Positions 45,150 through 53,625 are shown, counted from the first letter of the stretch. The stretch is 53,625 bases of DNA from Halochromatium salexigens (GCF_016653295.1 NZ_NHSF01000076.1:1-53625), one strand, 5' to 3'. Notes: generated from the sequence alone by a model not told the origin. A program made the numbers and translations.

Positions 45150-46154
45150 TCAGGCGACTCGCTCGATGGCGGATGAACATGAGTAGAGCGATTGCTCCAA
45201 GGCCAGGCAACCCTGGCGCGTGCCACGACGCCGCAGCGCGTTCTCGATGCCGTTGAGCACGATCCACTTCTTCGAGCACCACTCGGGAGCAAGCAGGATC
45301 TCGCGCTGCGCGGTGCCGGTGACGCGGTGGTAGAGCACCTCTTCGGGGGTGCGCTCGATCAGATCGGCCGCGATCTCGATGTAATCCTCCAGTGTCAGCG
45401 GCTGATAGCCACCGCGGCGCCATTGATGCGCCAGCACGGTCTGTCGGACCACATGCAGCGGATGCAGTTTCAGCCCGTCGGTGCCGAGCGCGATGACGCG
45501 CGCGAGCGTTTCCAGCGCGGCATCGCGGCCTTCGCCGGGCAGGCCGATGATCAGATGCGTGCAGACCGGGATGCCGCGCAGCCGCGCCGCACGCACCGTG
45601 CGTCGGTAGTCGGCGAAGCTGTGGCCGCGATTCACCCGCGCCAGGGTGCTGTCGAAGGCCGATTGCAGCCCAAGCTCGAGCCAGATCTCGTGGCCTGCGG
45701 CGCGATAGCCGGCGAGCAGGTCGAGCACCGCATCCGGCACGCAGTCGGGACGGGTGCCGACCGAGAGGCCAATGACATCGGGCTCGTCGAGTGCTTGCTC
45801 GTAGAGGGCACCGAGGCGCGCGATGTCGTCGTAGGTGTTGGTGTAGGCCTGGAAATAGGCAAAATAGCGCTCGGCACCGGTGCGCCGTCGCACCACTTGA
45901 CGTCCGCACGCGATCTGCTCGGCAACACTGCGCTCGGGGGCGAAACGGCTTGCGCCCGCGCTCTTGTCGGCGCTCGGGCTGTCGGCGTTGGGGCTGAAGG
46001 AGACGTTGTTGCAGAAGCTGCAGCCGCCACGCCCTTTCGTGCCGTCGCGGTTCGGGCAGGTGAAGCCGGCGTGAATGGCCAGCTTGTGTACCCGGCGACC
46101 ATAGCGGCGGACCAGATCGACGCCGAAGGTGTTGACTCGATCTGCTAAGGTCAT
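45150..46154 (-). CDS. Radical SAM protein, YhcC/TIGR01212 family
   Basis: A 334-aa radical SAM enzyme. The cluster cysteines follow C33-x11-C45-x2-C48 in FTCPNRDGTKGRGGCSFCNN. ELGLQSAFDSTLARVNRGH and HLIIGLPGEGRDAALETL match YhcC. Its role in other bacteria is not settled. ATG 46154 is chosen over an upstream in-frame start because it fits the family N-terminus (DRVNTFGVDLVRRYG). It lies 82 bases upstream of ubiU on the same strand. Confidence 0.9.
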   Translation of the reverse strand: MTLADRVNTFGVDLVRRYGRRVHKLAIHAGFTCPNRDGTKGRGGCSFCNNVSFSPNADSPSADKSAGASRFAPERSVAEQIACGRQVVRRRTGAERYFAYFQAYTNTYDDIARLGALYEQALDEPDVIGLSVGTRPDCVPDAVLDLLAGYRAAGHEIWLELGLQSAFDSTLARVNRGHSFADYRRTVRAARLRGIPVCTHLIIGLPGEGRDAALETLARVIALGTDGLKLHPLHVVRQTVLAHQWRRGGYQPLTLEDYIEIAADLIERTPEEVLYHRVTGTAQREILLAPEWCSKKWIVLNGIENALRRRGTRQGCLALEQSLYSCSSAIERVA

Positions 46155-46219
46155 GCCCGCTGCTGGCTCGTCATCATCGATTCGATCACGGAAAGCGTGG
46201 AACTGTCGCAAAAGTGGCC

Positions 46220-46247
46220 CTGGTTGACATTGAGCAATGTCAACCAG
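46220..46247 (-). terminator. Perfect 12-bp hairpin between lipoprotein gene and radical SAM gene
   Basis: Arms 46220-46231 and 46236-46247 pair perfectly around the loop GAGC. On the minus strand it follows the glycine-zipper gene stop by 14 bases, and a TTTT run occurs 6 bases after the stem. A terminator of the lipoprotein gene is the simplest reading; an operator for the downstream gene is possible. Confidence 0.55.
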
Positions 46248-46261
46248 AGTGAGCGCCGGGG

Positions 46262-46732
46262 TCAGCGCACGATGCGTGCCGTGCCGTAGCGATCGGTCAA
46301 CACGCGCACGCGATCACCGGGCACGAGCGAGACGTCGGCGGCTTGGGTGATGGCCACCGTGCGGCCATTGTCGAGTCTGACGATGACCTCCAAGCCGCGC
46401 TGGCGCGTGGTGCCTTCCTCGACCGCCGAGCCGGCGGCGGCCCCGGCGAGACCGACACCGATGGTGGCGAGCGTGCGCCCCGCGCCAGCGCCGATTTGGT
46501 TGCCCAGCACACCGCCGATGGCCCCACCGGCGAGGGTGCCGATACCGCTCTTGGTGCCTTCGATGCGGACCTCGCGCACGGATTGCACGATGCCGAATTC
46601 GACATTCTGCGTACTGCGCGCCTGATCGCGCGTGTAGGCGGAGGAAGACATGCTCGCCGGGCAGCCGCTGAGCAGCGTGACCATCGCCAACGCTGCCATC
46701 AAGAGGGCTAAGGGGGAATGCGCTCTGTTCAT
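46262..46732 (-). CDS. Glycine-zipper outer-membrane lipoprotein (SlyB/Pcp type)
   Basis: A 156-aa lipoprotein. Signal and lipobox end at LLSGC (Cys24). The central GGAIGGVLGNQIGAGAG and LAGAAAGSAVEEG are glycine-zipper helices, followed by a beta-rich C-terminal part (LEVIVRLDNGRTVAITQ). This is the 17-kDa antigen/SlyB layout; such proteins stabilise the outer membrane under stress. AGGAG precedes the ATG at 46732. A strong hairpin follows the stop. Confidence 0.88.
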   Translation of the reverse strand: MNRAHSPLALLMAALAMVTLLSGCPASMSSSAYTRDQARSTQNVEFGIVQSVREVRIEGTKSGIGTLAGGAIGGVLGNQIGAGAGRTLATIGVGLAGAAAGSAVEEGTTRQRGLEVIVRLDNGRTVAITQAADVSLVPGDRVRVLTDRYGTARIVR

Positions 46733-46851
46733 CGTGTGTCTCCTCGCGTCAACCGTTTGGGTTGAGTATGCCGTTTGACGGTGATTAGATGTTGCTTTAT
46801 TGAGGTCTGCTGGGTTCGACTTGCTGGGGGCTGAATCTGAAAGCGGTTGGC

Positions 46852-47295
46852 TCAACGACCGTAAAGTTTGACCGGATGAACCAGCGTTTCCGAGACCACT
46901 TCAACTCGGTCGCCACGAATGGCATTGTAGAAGCAGCTTTTGCGACCGGTGTGACAAGCTGGTCCGCTCTGGTCGACCAACAACAATAGGGTGTCGCCAT
47001 CACAATCGAGTCGCGCCTCCTTGAGCTGCTGCACCTGGCCCGAGGACTCGCCTTTGCGCCAGAGCGTTCCGCGCGAGCGCGACCAATAGCAGACGCGGCC
47101 GGTGCGCAGGGTTTCCTCGAGCGCCTCGCGGTTCATCCAGGCCATCATCAAGACCTCGCCGCTGTCGTGCTGCTGAGCGATGGCCGGAATCAGCCCCTCG
47201 GCGCTGAGCTTCAAGCTGTCCAGCACCTGCGTCCAGGGCAGGCTGGCGCCGAGCGGCGCGCGCTCGTTGTGGCTGATGATAGGGTCAGTGCTCAT
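46852..47295 (-). CDS. hisI: Phosphoribosyl-AMP cyclohydrolase HisI
   Basis: Third step of histidine synthesis, opening the adenine ring of PR-AMP. The 147-aa protein has MMAWMNREALEETLRTGRVC, YWSRSRGTLWRKGESSG and the metal-binding CDGDTLLLLVDQSGPACH with SCFYN. The HisE domain is absent, so HisE is encoded elsewhere. The gene is isolated from other his genes. ATG 47295 gives the normal start; the longer frame overlaps the divergent dihydroorotase. Confidence 0.95.
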   Translation of the reverse strand: MSTDPIISHNERAPLGASLPWTQVLDSLKLSAEGLIPAIAQQHDSGEVLMMAWMNREALEETLRTGRVCYWSRSRGTLWRKGESSGQVQQLKEARLDCDGDTLLLLVDQSGPACHTGRKSCFYNAIRGDRVEVVSETLVHPVKLYGR

Positions 47296-47362
47296 GCCCG
47301 TGTTGCTCACTCGGTTTAGACTTGGCTGAGAGCCTATCAGTTTCAGAGGTGACGAGCTCATA

Positions 47363-48715
47363 ATGTCCAGTGTGCTGATGACCAATGCCGATTGCGTCAA
47401 CGAAGGCCGCCGCTTCGAGGCCGACGTGCTGATCCGCGCTGGCCGCATCGAGGCGATTGGCGCCGATCTGCAGTCGTACGTGGCCGATCGGGTGATCGAT
47501 GCCAAGGGCAAATTGCTGATTCCTGGCATGATCGACGATCAGGTGCATTTTCGCGAGCCTGGGCTGACGCACAAGGCCGACTTCGCCAGTGAGTCGCGCG
47601 CGGCGGTGGCCGGCGGCATTACCAGCTTCATGGAGATGCCGAACTCGCGGCCGCCGACGCTGAGCCTTGAGGCGCTGGAGGCCAAGCATACCCGCGCCGC
47701 CGAGGTCTCGCGCGCCAATTACAGCTTCTATCTCGGCGCTAGCAACGACAACCTCGAGGTGATTCGCTCGGTGCAGGTGGGGCAGGGATGCGGCGTCAAG
47801 GTGTTCATGGGCGCCTCGACCGGCAACATGCTGGTCGACGACGAGGCCACGCTCGACGCTATCTTCCGCGATAGCCCGCTGCTGATCGCGACCCATTGCG
47901 AGGATACGCCGATGATCCTCGCCAACGAGGCCGAGTATCGTGCCCGCTACGGCGAGGAGGTGCCGATCGCCGCGCATCCGCTGATCCGCTCGGAAGCGGC
48001 CTGCTTCAAGTCGTCGTCGTTGGCGATCGAGCTTGCCCAGCGCCACGATGCGCGACTGCATGTGTTGCATCTGACCACCGCCAAGGAACTTGCGCAGTTC
48101 AGCCCTGGACCTGTCTCCGGTAAGCGCCTCACCGCCGAGGCCTGCGTCCACCACCTCTATTTCGACGAGCGTGATTACGCTGAGAAAGGCAACTTGATCA
48201 AGTGCAACCCGGCCATCAAACGCCCGAAGGACCGCGAGGCGCTACTCAACGCATTGGCTGAGGATCGCATCGACGTGGTCGCGACCGATCACGCCCCGCA
48301 TACCCTCGAGGAAAAGGGCCAGCGCTATTTCAAGGCGCCAGCCGGGCTGCCGCTGGTGCAGGATGCGCTGCCCACGCTGCTGGAGCATGTGCATAACGGT
48401 TGGCTGACCCTGGAGCAGGCGGTGGCCAAGACCAGCCATGCGGTGGCCGAGTGTTACCGAATCCAGGAGCGCGGCTACCTGCGCGAGGGCTACTGGGCCG
48501 ACTTGACCCTCATCGATCTGCAGGCGCCCTATCAGGTCGAGCGCGCGCAGGTGCTGGCCAAATGCGGCTGGTCACCCTTCGAGGGGCGTCGGCTGCGCTC
48601 GCGCGTCCTCACCACGCTGGTCAATGGTGAGGTCGCCTTCGAGGCCGGGCCGTCGGGAGGCTGTGTTTACGACCAGGTTCGCGGTCAGCGGTTGCGTTTT
48701 GGGCGTCAGCGTTGA
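47363..48715 (+). CDS. pyrC: Dihydroorotase (PyrC-like, QxH variant)
   Basis: Amidohydrolase of 450 aa that should interconvert carbamoyl aspartate and dihydroorotate in pyrimidine synthesis. Metal-site segments: DDQVHFREPG at 58-67, Lys in CGVKVFMGAS, His in ATHCED and LHVLHLT, and Asp in VATDHAPH. The first metal motif reads Gln60-x-His62 where most dihydroorotases have His-x-His; this variant is typical of one dihydroorotase subgroup, so activity is still likely. It is divergent from hisI with 67 bases between. Confidence 0.88.
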   Translation: MSSVLMTNADCVNEGRRFEADVLIRAGRIEAIGADLQSYVADRVIDAKGKLLIPGMIDDQVHFREPGLTHKADFASESRAAVAGGITSFMEMPNSRPPTLSLEALEAKHTRAAEVSRANYSFYLGASNDNLEVIRSVQVGQGCGVKVFMGASTGNMLVDDEATLDAIFRDSPLLIATHCEDTPMILANEAEYRARYGEEVPIAAHPLIRSEAACFKSSSLAIELAQRHDARLHVLHLTTAKELAQFSPGPVSGKRLTAEACVHHLYFDERDYAEKGNLIKCNPAIKRPKDREALLNALAEDRIDVVATDHAPHTLEEKGQRYFKAPAGLPLVQDALPTLLEHVHNGWLTLEQAVAKTSHAVAECYRIQERGYLREGYWADLTLIDLQAPYQVERAQVLAKCGWSPFEGRRLRSRVLTTLVNGEVAFEAGPSGGCVYDQVRGQRLRFGRQR

Positions 48716-48856
48716 AGACTACACCAGGATTCAATGCTGCGGGCCTCCTCGGTGGGGGCTGCTTTGTTGGTCGTCTCATTCTCTTGTTGACGTCGCGCCC
48801 GCTTATCGTGGATCTTCGTCTCTAGCCGACGGTCTCTTCATCGAGAAGCAACACTG

Positions 48857-49864
48857 ATGTCTCTCCCTCTATTATCCGATACTAGCCCGAGACTTGCGCG
48901 CGTGCTCACAAACGGCACGACAGTGTTTGTCGTGGGCCTGCTCTGTGTCTTGGTGTTGGCGATGTTGCCGAGCGCTGTCAGTGCTGTTGCCAGTGATGGT
49001 TCGGTGAAGGCTGCTAGCCAGCAGGGCCTGTTCAAGGACGACAGCCAAGACTGCATGCGCTGCCACTGGATGGAGACCATGGCTTACCGCGATCGAGAGA
49101 CCCGCAAGATCGTCAACCTGTCGATCGACACCGAGGCTTACAGCCATTCGGTGCATTTCGAGCTGGCCTGCAGCGACTGTCATGCGCGCGGCTATGCGCA
49201 TTATCCACATCGCAGTAGTAGCGCGGATGAGGATTTGCAGTGCGTGAGCTGCCATGAGCAACACCAAGACGAGGGCGCGCCAAATCTGATCGGACTCGAG
49301 CACGAGTACGAGAAGAGCGTCCACGTGACCGAAGATGTCGAGGATTTCTCCTGTTTCTCCTGCCATAACGCCCATACCTTCAAACCGGCCGGTGGGCGCG
49401 AGCCGATCGCCGAGGTGGTCGAGCGGACCAATGGGGTCTGCCTGAGCTGTCACGAAGATCTGCTGACGCCGGTGCCAAAGGGACATGAATGGCTGCCGAG
49501 GCCGCAAGCACACTGGAACGCGGTGCGCTGTCTGGACTGTCACACGCCGGTGGAAGGGCGGGTGCCGGAGCGACCCTCGCACAATGTGCTGGCCGCCGCC
49601 GAGAGCAATCAGCTCTGTGTGGAATGCCATACCAAGGGCTCGGAACTCCTGAGCCAGCTCTACAACTACCGAGCCGAGCAGGAGCGCGAGCAAAAGGGGT
49701 TTTTCTCGCGGGCGCTCTATAACGAGTCCTACATCGTCGGCATGTCGCGCAACAGTCTGTTGGATTGGATCAGCCTGATCGTGATCTTCTTGACCCTGCT
49801 CGGGGTGGCCGCTCATGGTTACGCTCGCTACCGCGCCTATCGCAAACGGGAGGTCTCGCAATGA
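48857..49864 (+). CDS. Membrane-anchored seven-haem c-type cytochrome
   Basis: A 335-aa periplasmic electron-transfer protein with seven CxxCH haem sites at Cys66, 105, 129, 166, 195, 225 and 254. A hydrophobic segment at 22-44 is a signal or anchor, and a second at 302-320 anchors the C-terminus, so the haem domain faces the periplasm between two membrane segments. It overlaps the cytochrome b gene (ATGA). It is not a NapC/NrfH-type by length or layout. A role passing electrons between the membrane quinone pool and the eight-haem protein is inferred from the operon. Confidence 0.85.
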   Translation: MSLPLLSDTSPRLARVLTNGTTVFVVGLLCVLVLAMLPSAVSAVASDGSVKAASQQGLFKDDSQDCMRCHWMETMAYRDRETRKIVNLSIDTEAYSHSVHFELACSDCHARGYAHYPHRSSSADEDLQCVSCHEQHQDEGAPNLIGLEHEYEKSVHVTEDVEDFSCFSCHNAHTFKPAGGREPIAEVVERTNGVCLSCHEDLLTPVPKGHEWLPRPQAHWNAVRCLDCHTPVEGRVPERPSHNVLAAAESNQLCVECHTKGSELLSQLYNYRAEQEREQKGFFSRALYNESYIVGMSRNSLLDWISLIVIFLTLLGVAAHGYARYRAYRKREVSQ

Positions 49865-50478
49865 CCGCGCTCTATCTGTATCCGATCTGGCTGCGGCTCT
49901 GGCATTGGGTCAACGCACTGCTGTTCCTGACCCTGATCGTCACCGGCGTGAGCATGCACTACAGCCTGCATTGGCTGGTATCATTCGACACCGCAGTGCC
50001 GGTGCACAACACCTGTGGTGTGCTGCTGACCTTCTCCTGGTTGGCGTTCGTCGCTGGTAACATCTGGGGCGGTAACGGTAAGCATTACCTGATCAATATC
50101 CGCACGCTGCCCCAGGCGCTGATCGCCCAGACGCGTTATTACCTCCACGGCATCTTCGTCGCCGCGCCGCATCCGTTCCATGTCAGCGCCGAGCATAAGC
50201 TCAATGCGTTGCAGTCGCTGAGCTACATTGGCGTGATGTTTGGGCTAATGCCAATTCTGATCCTCAGCGGCTGGTCGTTCCTGTTCTCAACCGCGTTGCC
50301 TGAGACGCTGTTTGGGGTTGGTACCGTCTGGATCATCGCAATGGTGCATTTGGCCACCAGTTGGATGCTGGCACTGTTCCTGATCGTGCATGTCTACATC
50401 ATCACCACCGGCGAGACACCAACGACTAATCTGAAGGCGATGATCACCGGTTGGCACAAGGAGCGCTCGAGCGGCTGA
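49861..50478 (+). CDS. Cytochrome b561-type membrane protein
   Basis: A 205-aa integral membrane cytochrome b with four hydrophobic segments. LWHWVNALLFLTLIVTG carries the first haem histidine (His16), and two more lie in VHLATSWMLALFLIVHVY. This resembles the cytochrome b subunits that link membrane quinone to periplasmic enzymes such as hydrogenases and formate dehydrogenases. It overlaps the seven-haem gene by 4 bases and lies 88 bases before the eight-haem gene, so the three form one electron-transfer unit. Confidence 0.88.
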   Translation: MTALYLYPIWLRLWHWVNALLFLTLIVTGVSMHYSLHWLVSFDTAVPVHNTCGVLLTFSWLAFVAGNIWGGNGKHYLINIRTLPQALIAQTRYYLHGIFVAAPHPFHVSAEHKLNALQSLSYIGVMFGLMPILILSGWSFLFSTALPETLFGVGTVWIIAMVHLATSWMLALFLIVHVYIITTGETPTTNLKAMITGWHKERSSG

Positions 50479-50566
50479 TGTTGCCGACGTTATCGCCGTA
50501 CCGCCTCCCACGTTGGTCCGCTGGCCGCCAGGGCTCAGCGCATTGCACTCTCCGAGATTCAAGATC

Positions 50567-52843
50567 ATGAACATCCGCTCCCTCTTCGCAACCAAGACGC
50601 GCCGCCGCATCGCGCTCGTGCTCGCCGTCATCCTGGTGCCAGCGGTGCTCTACAAGGTGGTCTATCCGCTGTTCTTCGAAGCCTACACGGGGGTGGAGAA
50701 TGCGCGGCTCACCTATGACACGCGCAAGCTGAGCGATGCGGAGTTTGAGCAGTTGGCGTTGGAGCTGACCAAGCAAACCCGCCGCGAGCGGGCTGCGGCA
50801 ACCGTGCGTCAGGATCAGGACAGCTTCGCGCGCGAGGTCAAGATCGACATCCTGATGAATACCCCCTCGTTCTTCGAAGAGGCTGACTATCAGCACATTG
50901 AGTATTTCCGCGAGGCGGGCATCCGCGAGTACAAAGGTCCCGAGACCTGTCTCGACTGCCACGAGACCATGGACATCACCCATGAGGATGGAACCGTTGA
51001 GACAGTGGATACCTTGGAGAACATCGTCAACACGGTGCACTTCAAGTTTCAGAGTGCCGCAGGCGGTGCCTTCTCCACTTACGGCTATGATGGTCGTCAG
51101 GTCAATGCCGAGGGGGCGCGCAAGATCCCGGTGGGCAAGATCAACCGCGCCTGCGGTATCCCCGGCAGCTTCTCCTGGACCGGTTGGGCGGCACTAATCG
51201 AGAGTCGGCCCGAGCATGAGCTCGCCGCTGAGGCCCAGTCCTCGCCGATCGACGGCGGTGCTGAGACTGCCTCGAGTGTTGAGTCGAGCGCCGGGCCGAC
51301 GCTTGCGGTGAATGATGGCGGCAGCGAGGGTCATCCCACCAGCGATGAGGTCGTGCTACGCAGCGAGGGCTGCGGGCAGTGTCATATCGGCGGCAACTAC
51401 CATCCGGCCACCGAGAAAATGATGCCGGTCGGGGACGTGCCGGATGAGACCAAGGAAGGGATCGATTGCCTGATCTGTCATGCCGCTGAGTACGACATGG
51501 ATCAACGTTATGTGATTCTGGACGAGACCGGCCTGCGTTGGAACCAGGATCGCAGCATGCGCTCGGCCATGACCGTTGGCCGCGCCACCAATCAGAACTG
51601 CCTCAACTGCCATCAGCACAACATGGGTGGTGATGCCTACATCCATAACGTTGCGGCCAAGCACTTGGGCAAGCAGCATCAGCGGCTGTTGCACACCGGC
51701 GCCAAGCGTGGCAATCCGTTCAGTCCGCAGGATGACGTCCACGCGGCCGCGGGCATCAAGTGCACCGATTGCCATGAGCCCGAGGGCCACAAGATCCCAC
51801 GCGGGGGTAAGGGCGTCGACCTGGTTGCGACCGACCTGCCAGAAAAGGATGTAACTTGCGAAAGCTGTCACTCCCGCGCCCCACATAACCTCTCCGACCA
51901 CCGTGCGCTGCTCAACGGCCATGTCGCGCGGCTTGCCTGCGAGACTTGCCACATCACGCAGCTGCAAGACAACAACGTGGTGCTGCGCGACTGGGTGCAT
52001 CCAACCTGGGACGCCGAGGAGGGCATCTGGACGCCGACCGACATCTATCGCTCCGGCGAGCCCGGCAAGGGCATGATGTACCTCTGGTTCAATGGCAACG
52101 GCACCTTCCTGGCCAACGCCTTGGGCAGCAATCCGGAGGGCGATGGCAGCTATAACCCGCTGATGCAGCAGATCGCCCATATCGACGACCCCGAGGTGAT
52201 CGCGGCGGTGCGCGCCCAGGCTCAAGAACTCAAAACGCAGTACCCAGACATCGATGTCGAACGCTACGTCGAGCGGGCCACCGATCCGCTCTCGCAGCTC
52301 TCGCCCGAGATGCTCGAGAAGCGCCGTCAGATGGTCAGCGAGAATCTGCGCGCGGCGATGGACGAAGGCGAGAGCCGCATCTATCCTTTCAAGCCCTTCA
52401 ACGCGATGATGTACGAGGACATGAACAACCAGGGGCCGTTCGGGGCGATGATCCTACCGTTCGACTACGCCACCTACTACGAGACCGGCGATTCGCGTGC
52501 GGCGGTTGCTAAAGCGATCCAAGACCCGATCGTCCAACGCATGTACCAAGAGCCCTTCAAGCTCTACATGATGGATGAGTTCATGGCCTACTTTGGCGTT
52601 GAGGGCGGCTGGAAGACCCTCTACCCGCTGACCGAAGACGGCCAGCTCGGCCCGCAGGTGGAACCGCACTGGATGCGGCAGATGGGCACCCTGATGGTCA
52701 ATCACGGTATCCAACGTGAGGGCCACAGTTGCAAGGCCTGCCACGAGCCGAATGGAATCATCGACTATGCCGCCCTCGGCTATCCGCCAGAGCGGGTTGC
52801 TGAGCTGTCATCGCTCGAACTCATCGAGGACATCGAACCCTAG
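50567..52843 (+). CDS. Eight-haem c-type cytochrome, putative periplasmic redox enzyme
   Basis: A 758-aa protein with an N-terminal membrane anchor or uncleaved signal (14-34) and eight CxxCH sites at Cys128, 269, 301, 345, 399, 431, 458 and 722. Seven lie between 128 and 462; the last follows a 260-residue stretch without haems. An extra Cys196 precedes a low-complexity segment at 215-260. Conserved-looking blocks such as CHQHNMGGDAYIHN and EGHKIPRGGKGVDL suggest an enzyme rather than a simple wire. I do not recognise a characterised family; octahaem tetrathionate or hydroxylamine enzymes are only loosely similar in haem count. ATG 50567 is chosen as it begins the basic-hydrophobic anchor. 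Confidence 0.82.
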   Translation: MNIRSLFATKTRRRIALVLAVILVPAVLYKVVYPLFFEAYTGVENARLTYDTRKLSDAEFEQLALELTKQTRRERAAATVRQDQDSFAREVKIDILMNTPSFFEEADYQHIEYFREAGIREYKGPETCLDCHETMDITHEDGTVETVDTLENIVNTVHFKFQSAAGGAFSTYGYDGRQVNAEGARKIPVGKINRACGIPGSFSWTGWAALIESRPEHELAAEAQSSPIDGGAETASSVESSAGPTLAVNDGGSEGHPTSDEVVLRSEGCGQCHIGGNYHPATEKMMPVGDVPDETKEGIDCLICHAAEYDMDQRYVILDETGLRWNQDRSMRSAMTVGRATNQNCLNCHQHNMGGDAYIHNVAAKHLGKQHQRLLHTGAKRGNPFSPQDDVHAAAGIKCTDCHEPEGHKIPRGGKGVDLVATDLPEKDVTCESCHSRAPHNLSDHRALLNGHVARLACETCHITQLQDNNVVLRDWVHPTWDAEEGIWTPTDIYRSGEPGKGMMYLWFNGNGTFLANALGSNPEGDGSYNPLMQQIAHIDDPEVIAAVRAQAQELKTQYPDIDVERYVERATDPLSQLSPEMLEKRRQMVSENLRAAMDEGESRIYPFKPFNAMMYEDMNNQGPFGAMILPFDYATYYETGDSRAAVAKAIQDPIVQRMYQEPFKLYMMDEFMAYFGVEGGWKTLYPLTEDGQLGPQVEPHWMRQMGTLMVNHGIQREGHSCKACHEPNGIIDYAALGYPPERVAELSSLELIEDIEP

Positions 52844-52902
52844 GCGCAAGTCAAGGAAGCCGGAAAGAAAGACGCTCAGATCAAGCGTTGGCGCACTCTC
52901 GC

Positions 52903-53475
52903 TCAGTTGGAAAGAAAGCCGCTATTCTCAATATCGGGCACCCGGCCGCTGCGCAACATCCGAATCTGATCATTTTTTGGACGCGGCTTGAAGAGTCGGG
53001 GTACGCATAGATAATGACGCCAGAGTTCATGGCGAACAGGGTGGGTTCCTGCTTTGCCGATCCCTTGCCAGTCATCGCCGGTATGCGCGGCCTTGAAGTC
53101 CCGGTTCTGGCCGAAGGCATAGATCCGAAAGACGCCGTTTGGGGTACAGCGAATGCCCTCGAAGGTCAGGTTACGCGCACCGGTGCGCGATTCGGCGATG
53201 AGGGTGTAACGCACGACGCCATCGCTCTCTGTCGCCAGACTGGCTCGATCGAGAAAATAGGTGAAGTGTTCATCGGGACGATCCAACGGGATTTGGATCA
53301 GGTTGCTCTCTTGGGGCCAGGTTGGGAGGTTCACGGGGCCTTCCTGCCACTTGGCGCCTGGCTTGATGCTCTTGGGCACGACCTCCTCGGCGCCGAAGAC
53401 AAACGGCGATTCGGCGCCGGCTGAGCCAACCGTGGTCAGCAGCACCAAGACAACAACGAGTTTCGATAAACGCAT
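52903..53475 (-). CDS. CNP1-like family exported protein
   Basis: A 190-aa secreted protein with a signal peptide (about 1-22, cleaved after GSAGA). The core has NLPTWPQESNLIQIPLDRP, GVVRYTLIAESRTGARNLTFEGIRC and WRHYLCVPRLF, typical of the CNP1-like family of unknown function in proteobacteria. Two Cys (in EGIRC and HYLC) may form a disulfide. It converges on the eight-haem gene. ATG 53475 is used; a TTG two codons earlier is less likely. Confidence 0.85.
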   Translation of the reverse strand: MRLSKLVVVLVLLTTVGSAGAESPFVFGAEEVVPKSIKPGAKWQEGPVNLPTWPQESNLIQIPLDRPDEHFTYFLDRASLATESDGVVRYTLIAESRTGARNLTFEGIRCTPNGVFRIYAFGQNRDFKAAHTGDDWQGIGKAGTHPVRHELWRHYLCVPRLFKPRPKNDQIRMLRSGRVPDIENSGFLSN

Positions 53476-53625
53476 GTTCAAAACGGGAATGATCGCTTAG
53501 ACGCTGTATAGGAAGCCGCTCAAGCGAATTTAATTATTAGATCTGCAATCAATCACGAATTAATCTACTCGAAAGCAATTTGATTATCGCAGAGTTGACG
53601 CAGCAAAAGCCGAGATGATGCAAGG

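Noticed and set aside
48785-48816. Promoter-like TTGACG before the seven-haem gene
   Set aside because: No matching -10 at suitable spacing; too weak to report.
53476-53625. Possible gene start at the right edge
   Set aside because: AT-richer stretch with no frame showing a ribosome binding site; probably upstream region of a gene beyond the window.

Overview
The window (about 53.6 kb, GC-rich, gene-dense, no rRNA, tRNA, IS or CRISPR seen) looks like a chromosomal segment of a gammaproteobacterium, most likely a purple sulfur bacterium or close relative (Chromatiales). Pointers are the dksA-gluQ pair, a CbbY-type Calvin-cycle phosphatase, the anaerobic ubiquinone genes ubiT/ubiU/ubiV, a nickel uptake operon, isopentenyl diphosphate isomerase, and multihaem cytochromes. 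The taxonomic call is inference; no marker gene here settles it.

Layout. 1-2842: mfd (3' part off the left edge). 2970-10170: phosphate uptake, with an orphan lipoprotein PstS divergent from pstS-pstC-pstA-pstB, followed by a Fic-like gene and a DUF3422 membrane protein. 10212-17085: carbon and phosphate storage, with phosphoketolase, glycogen phosphorylase and a coupled FRG-domain gene on the minus strand, divergent from polyphosphate kinase 2. 17095-19531: gluQ, dksA and cbbY. 19605-25226: a glycoside locus (HAD hydrolase and glycosyltransferase on the minus strand; glycosyltransferase and glucosylglycerate-phosphorylase-like GH13 on the plus strand). 25273-25593: a small lipoprotein with a Kunitz/BPTI domain. 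25600-29415: nikR divergent from nikM-nikL-nikQ-nikO and a DUF2288 gene.

29422-32696: glycosyltransferase, CWC zinc-ribbon protein, purN, purM. 32869-35862: a cytoplasmic molybdopterin oxidoreductase with an ATP-grasp-like partner. 35886-38394: hemF, djlA-like, CbiM-like permease. 38500-41235: tas-like aldo-keto reductase, a long inverted repeat, a PfkB kinase, an aspartic protease. 41452-47295: idi-ubiT on the plus strand facing hisI, a glycine-zipper lipoprotein, a YhcC-like radical SAM gene, ubiU, ubiV and a DUF29 gene on the minus strand. 47363-48715: dihydroorotase. 48857-52843: a seven-haem cytochrome, a cytochrome b and an eight-haem cytochrome. 52903-53475: a CNP1-like exported protein. 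The last 150 bases are AT-richer and show no gene.

How it fits together. Many enzymes here handle phosphate: Pst imports it, PPK2 moves it between polyphosphate and nucleotides, and phosphoketolase, glycogen phosphorylase and the GH13 phosphorylase consume it. The xfp/ppk2 intergenic region carries a Pho-box-like tandem repeat. The nickel operon has a good NikR operator candidate in its promoter. The most unusual items are the Kunitz lipoprotein, the three-gene multihaem cytochrome unit, the molybdopterin/ATP-grasp pair, and the FRG gene fused by stop/start overlap to glgP. No gene-free stretch exceeds 300 bases.
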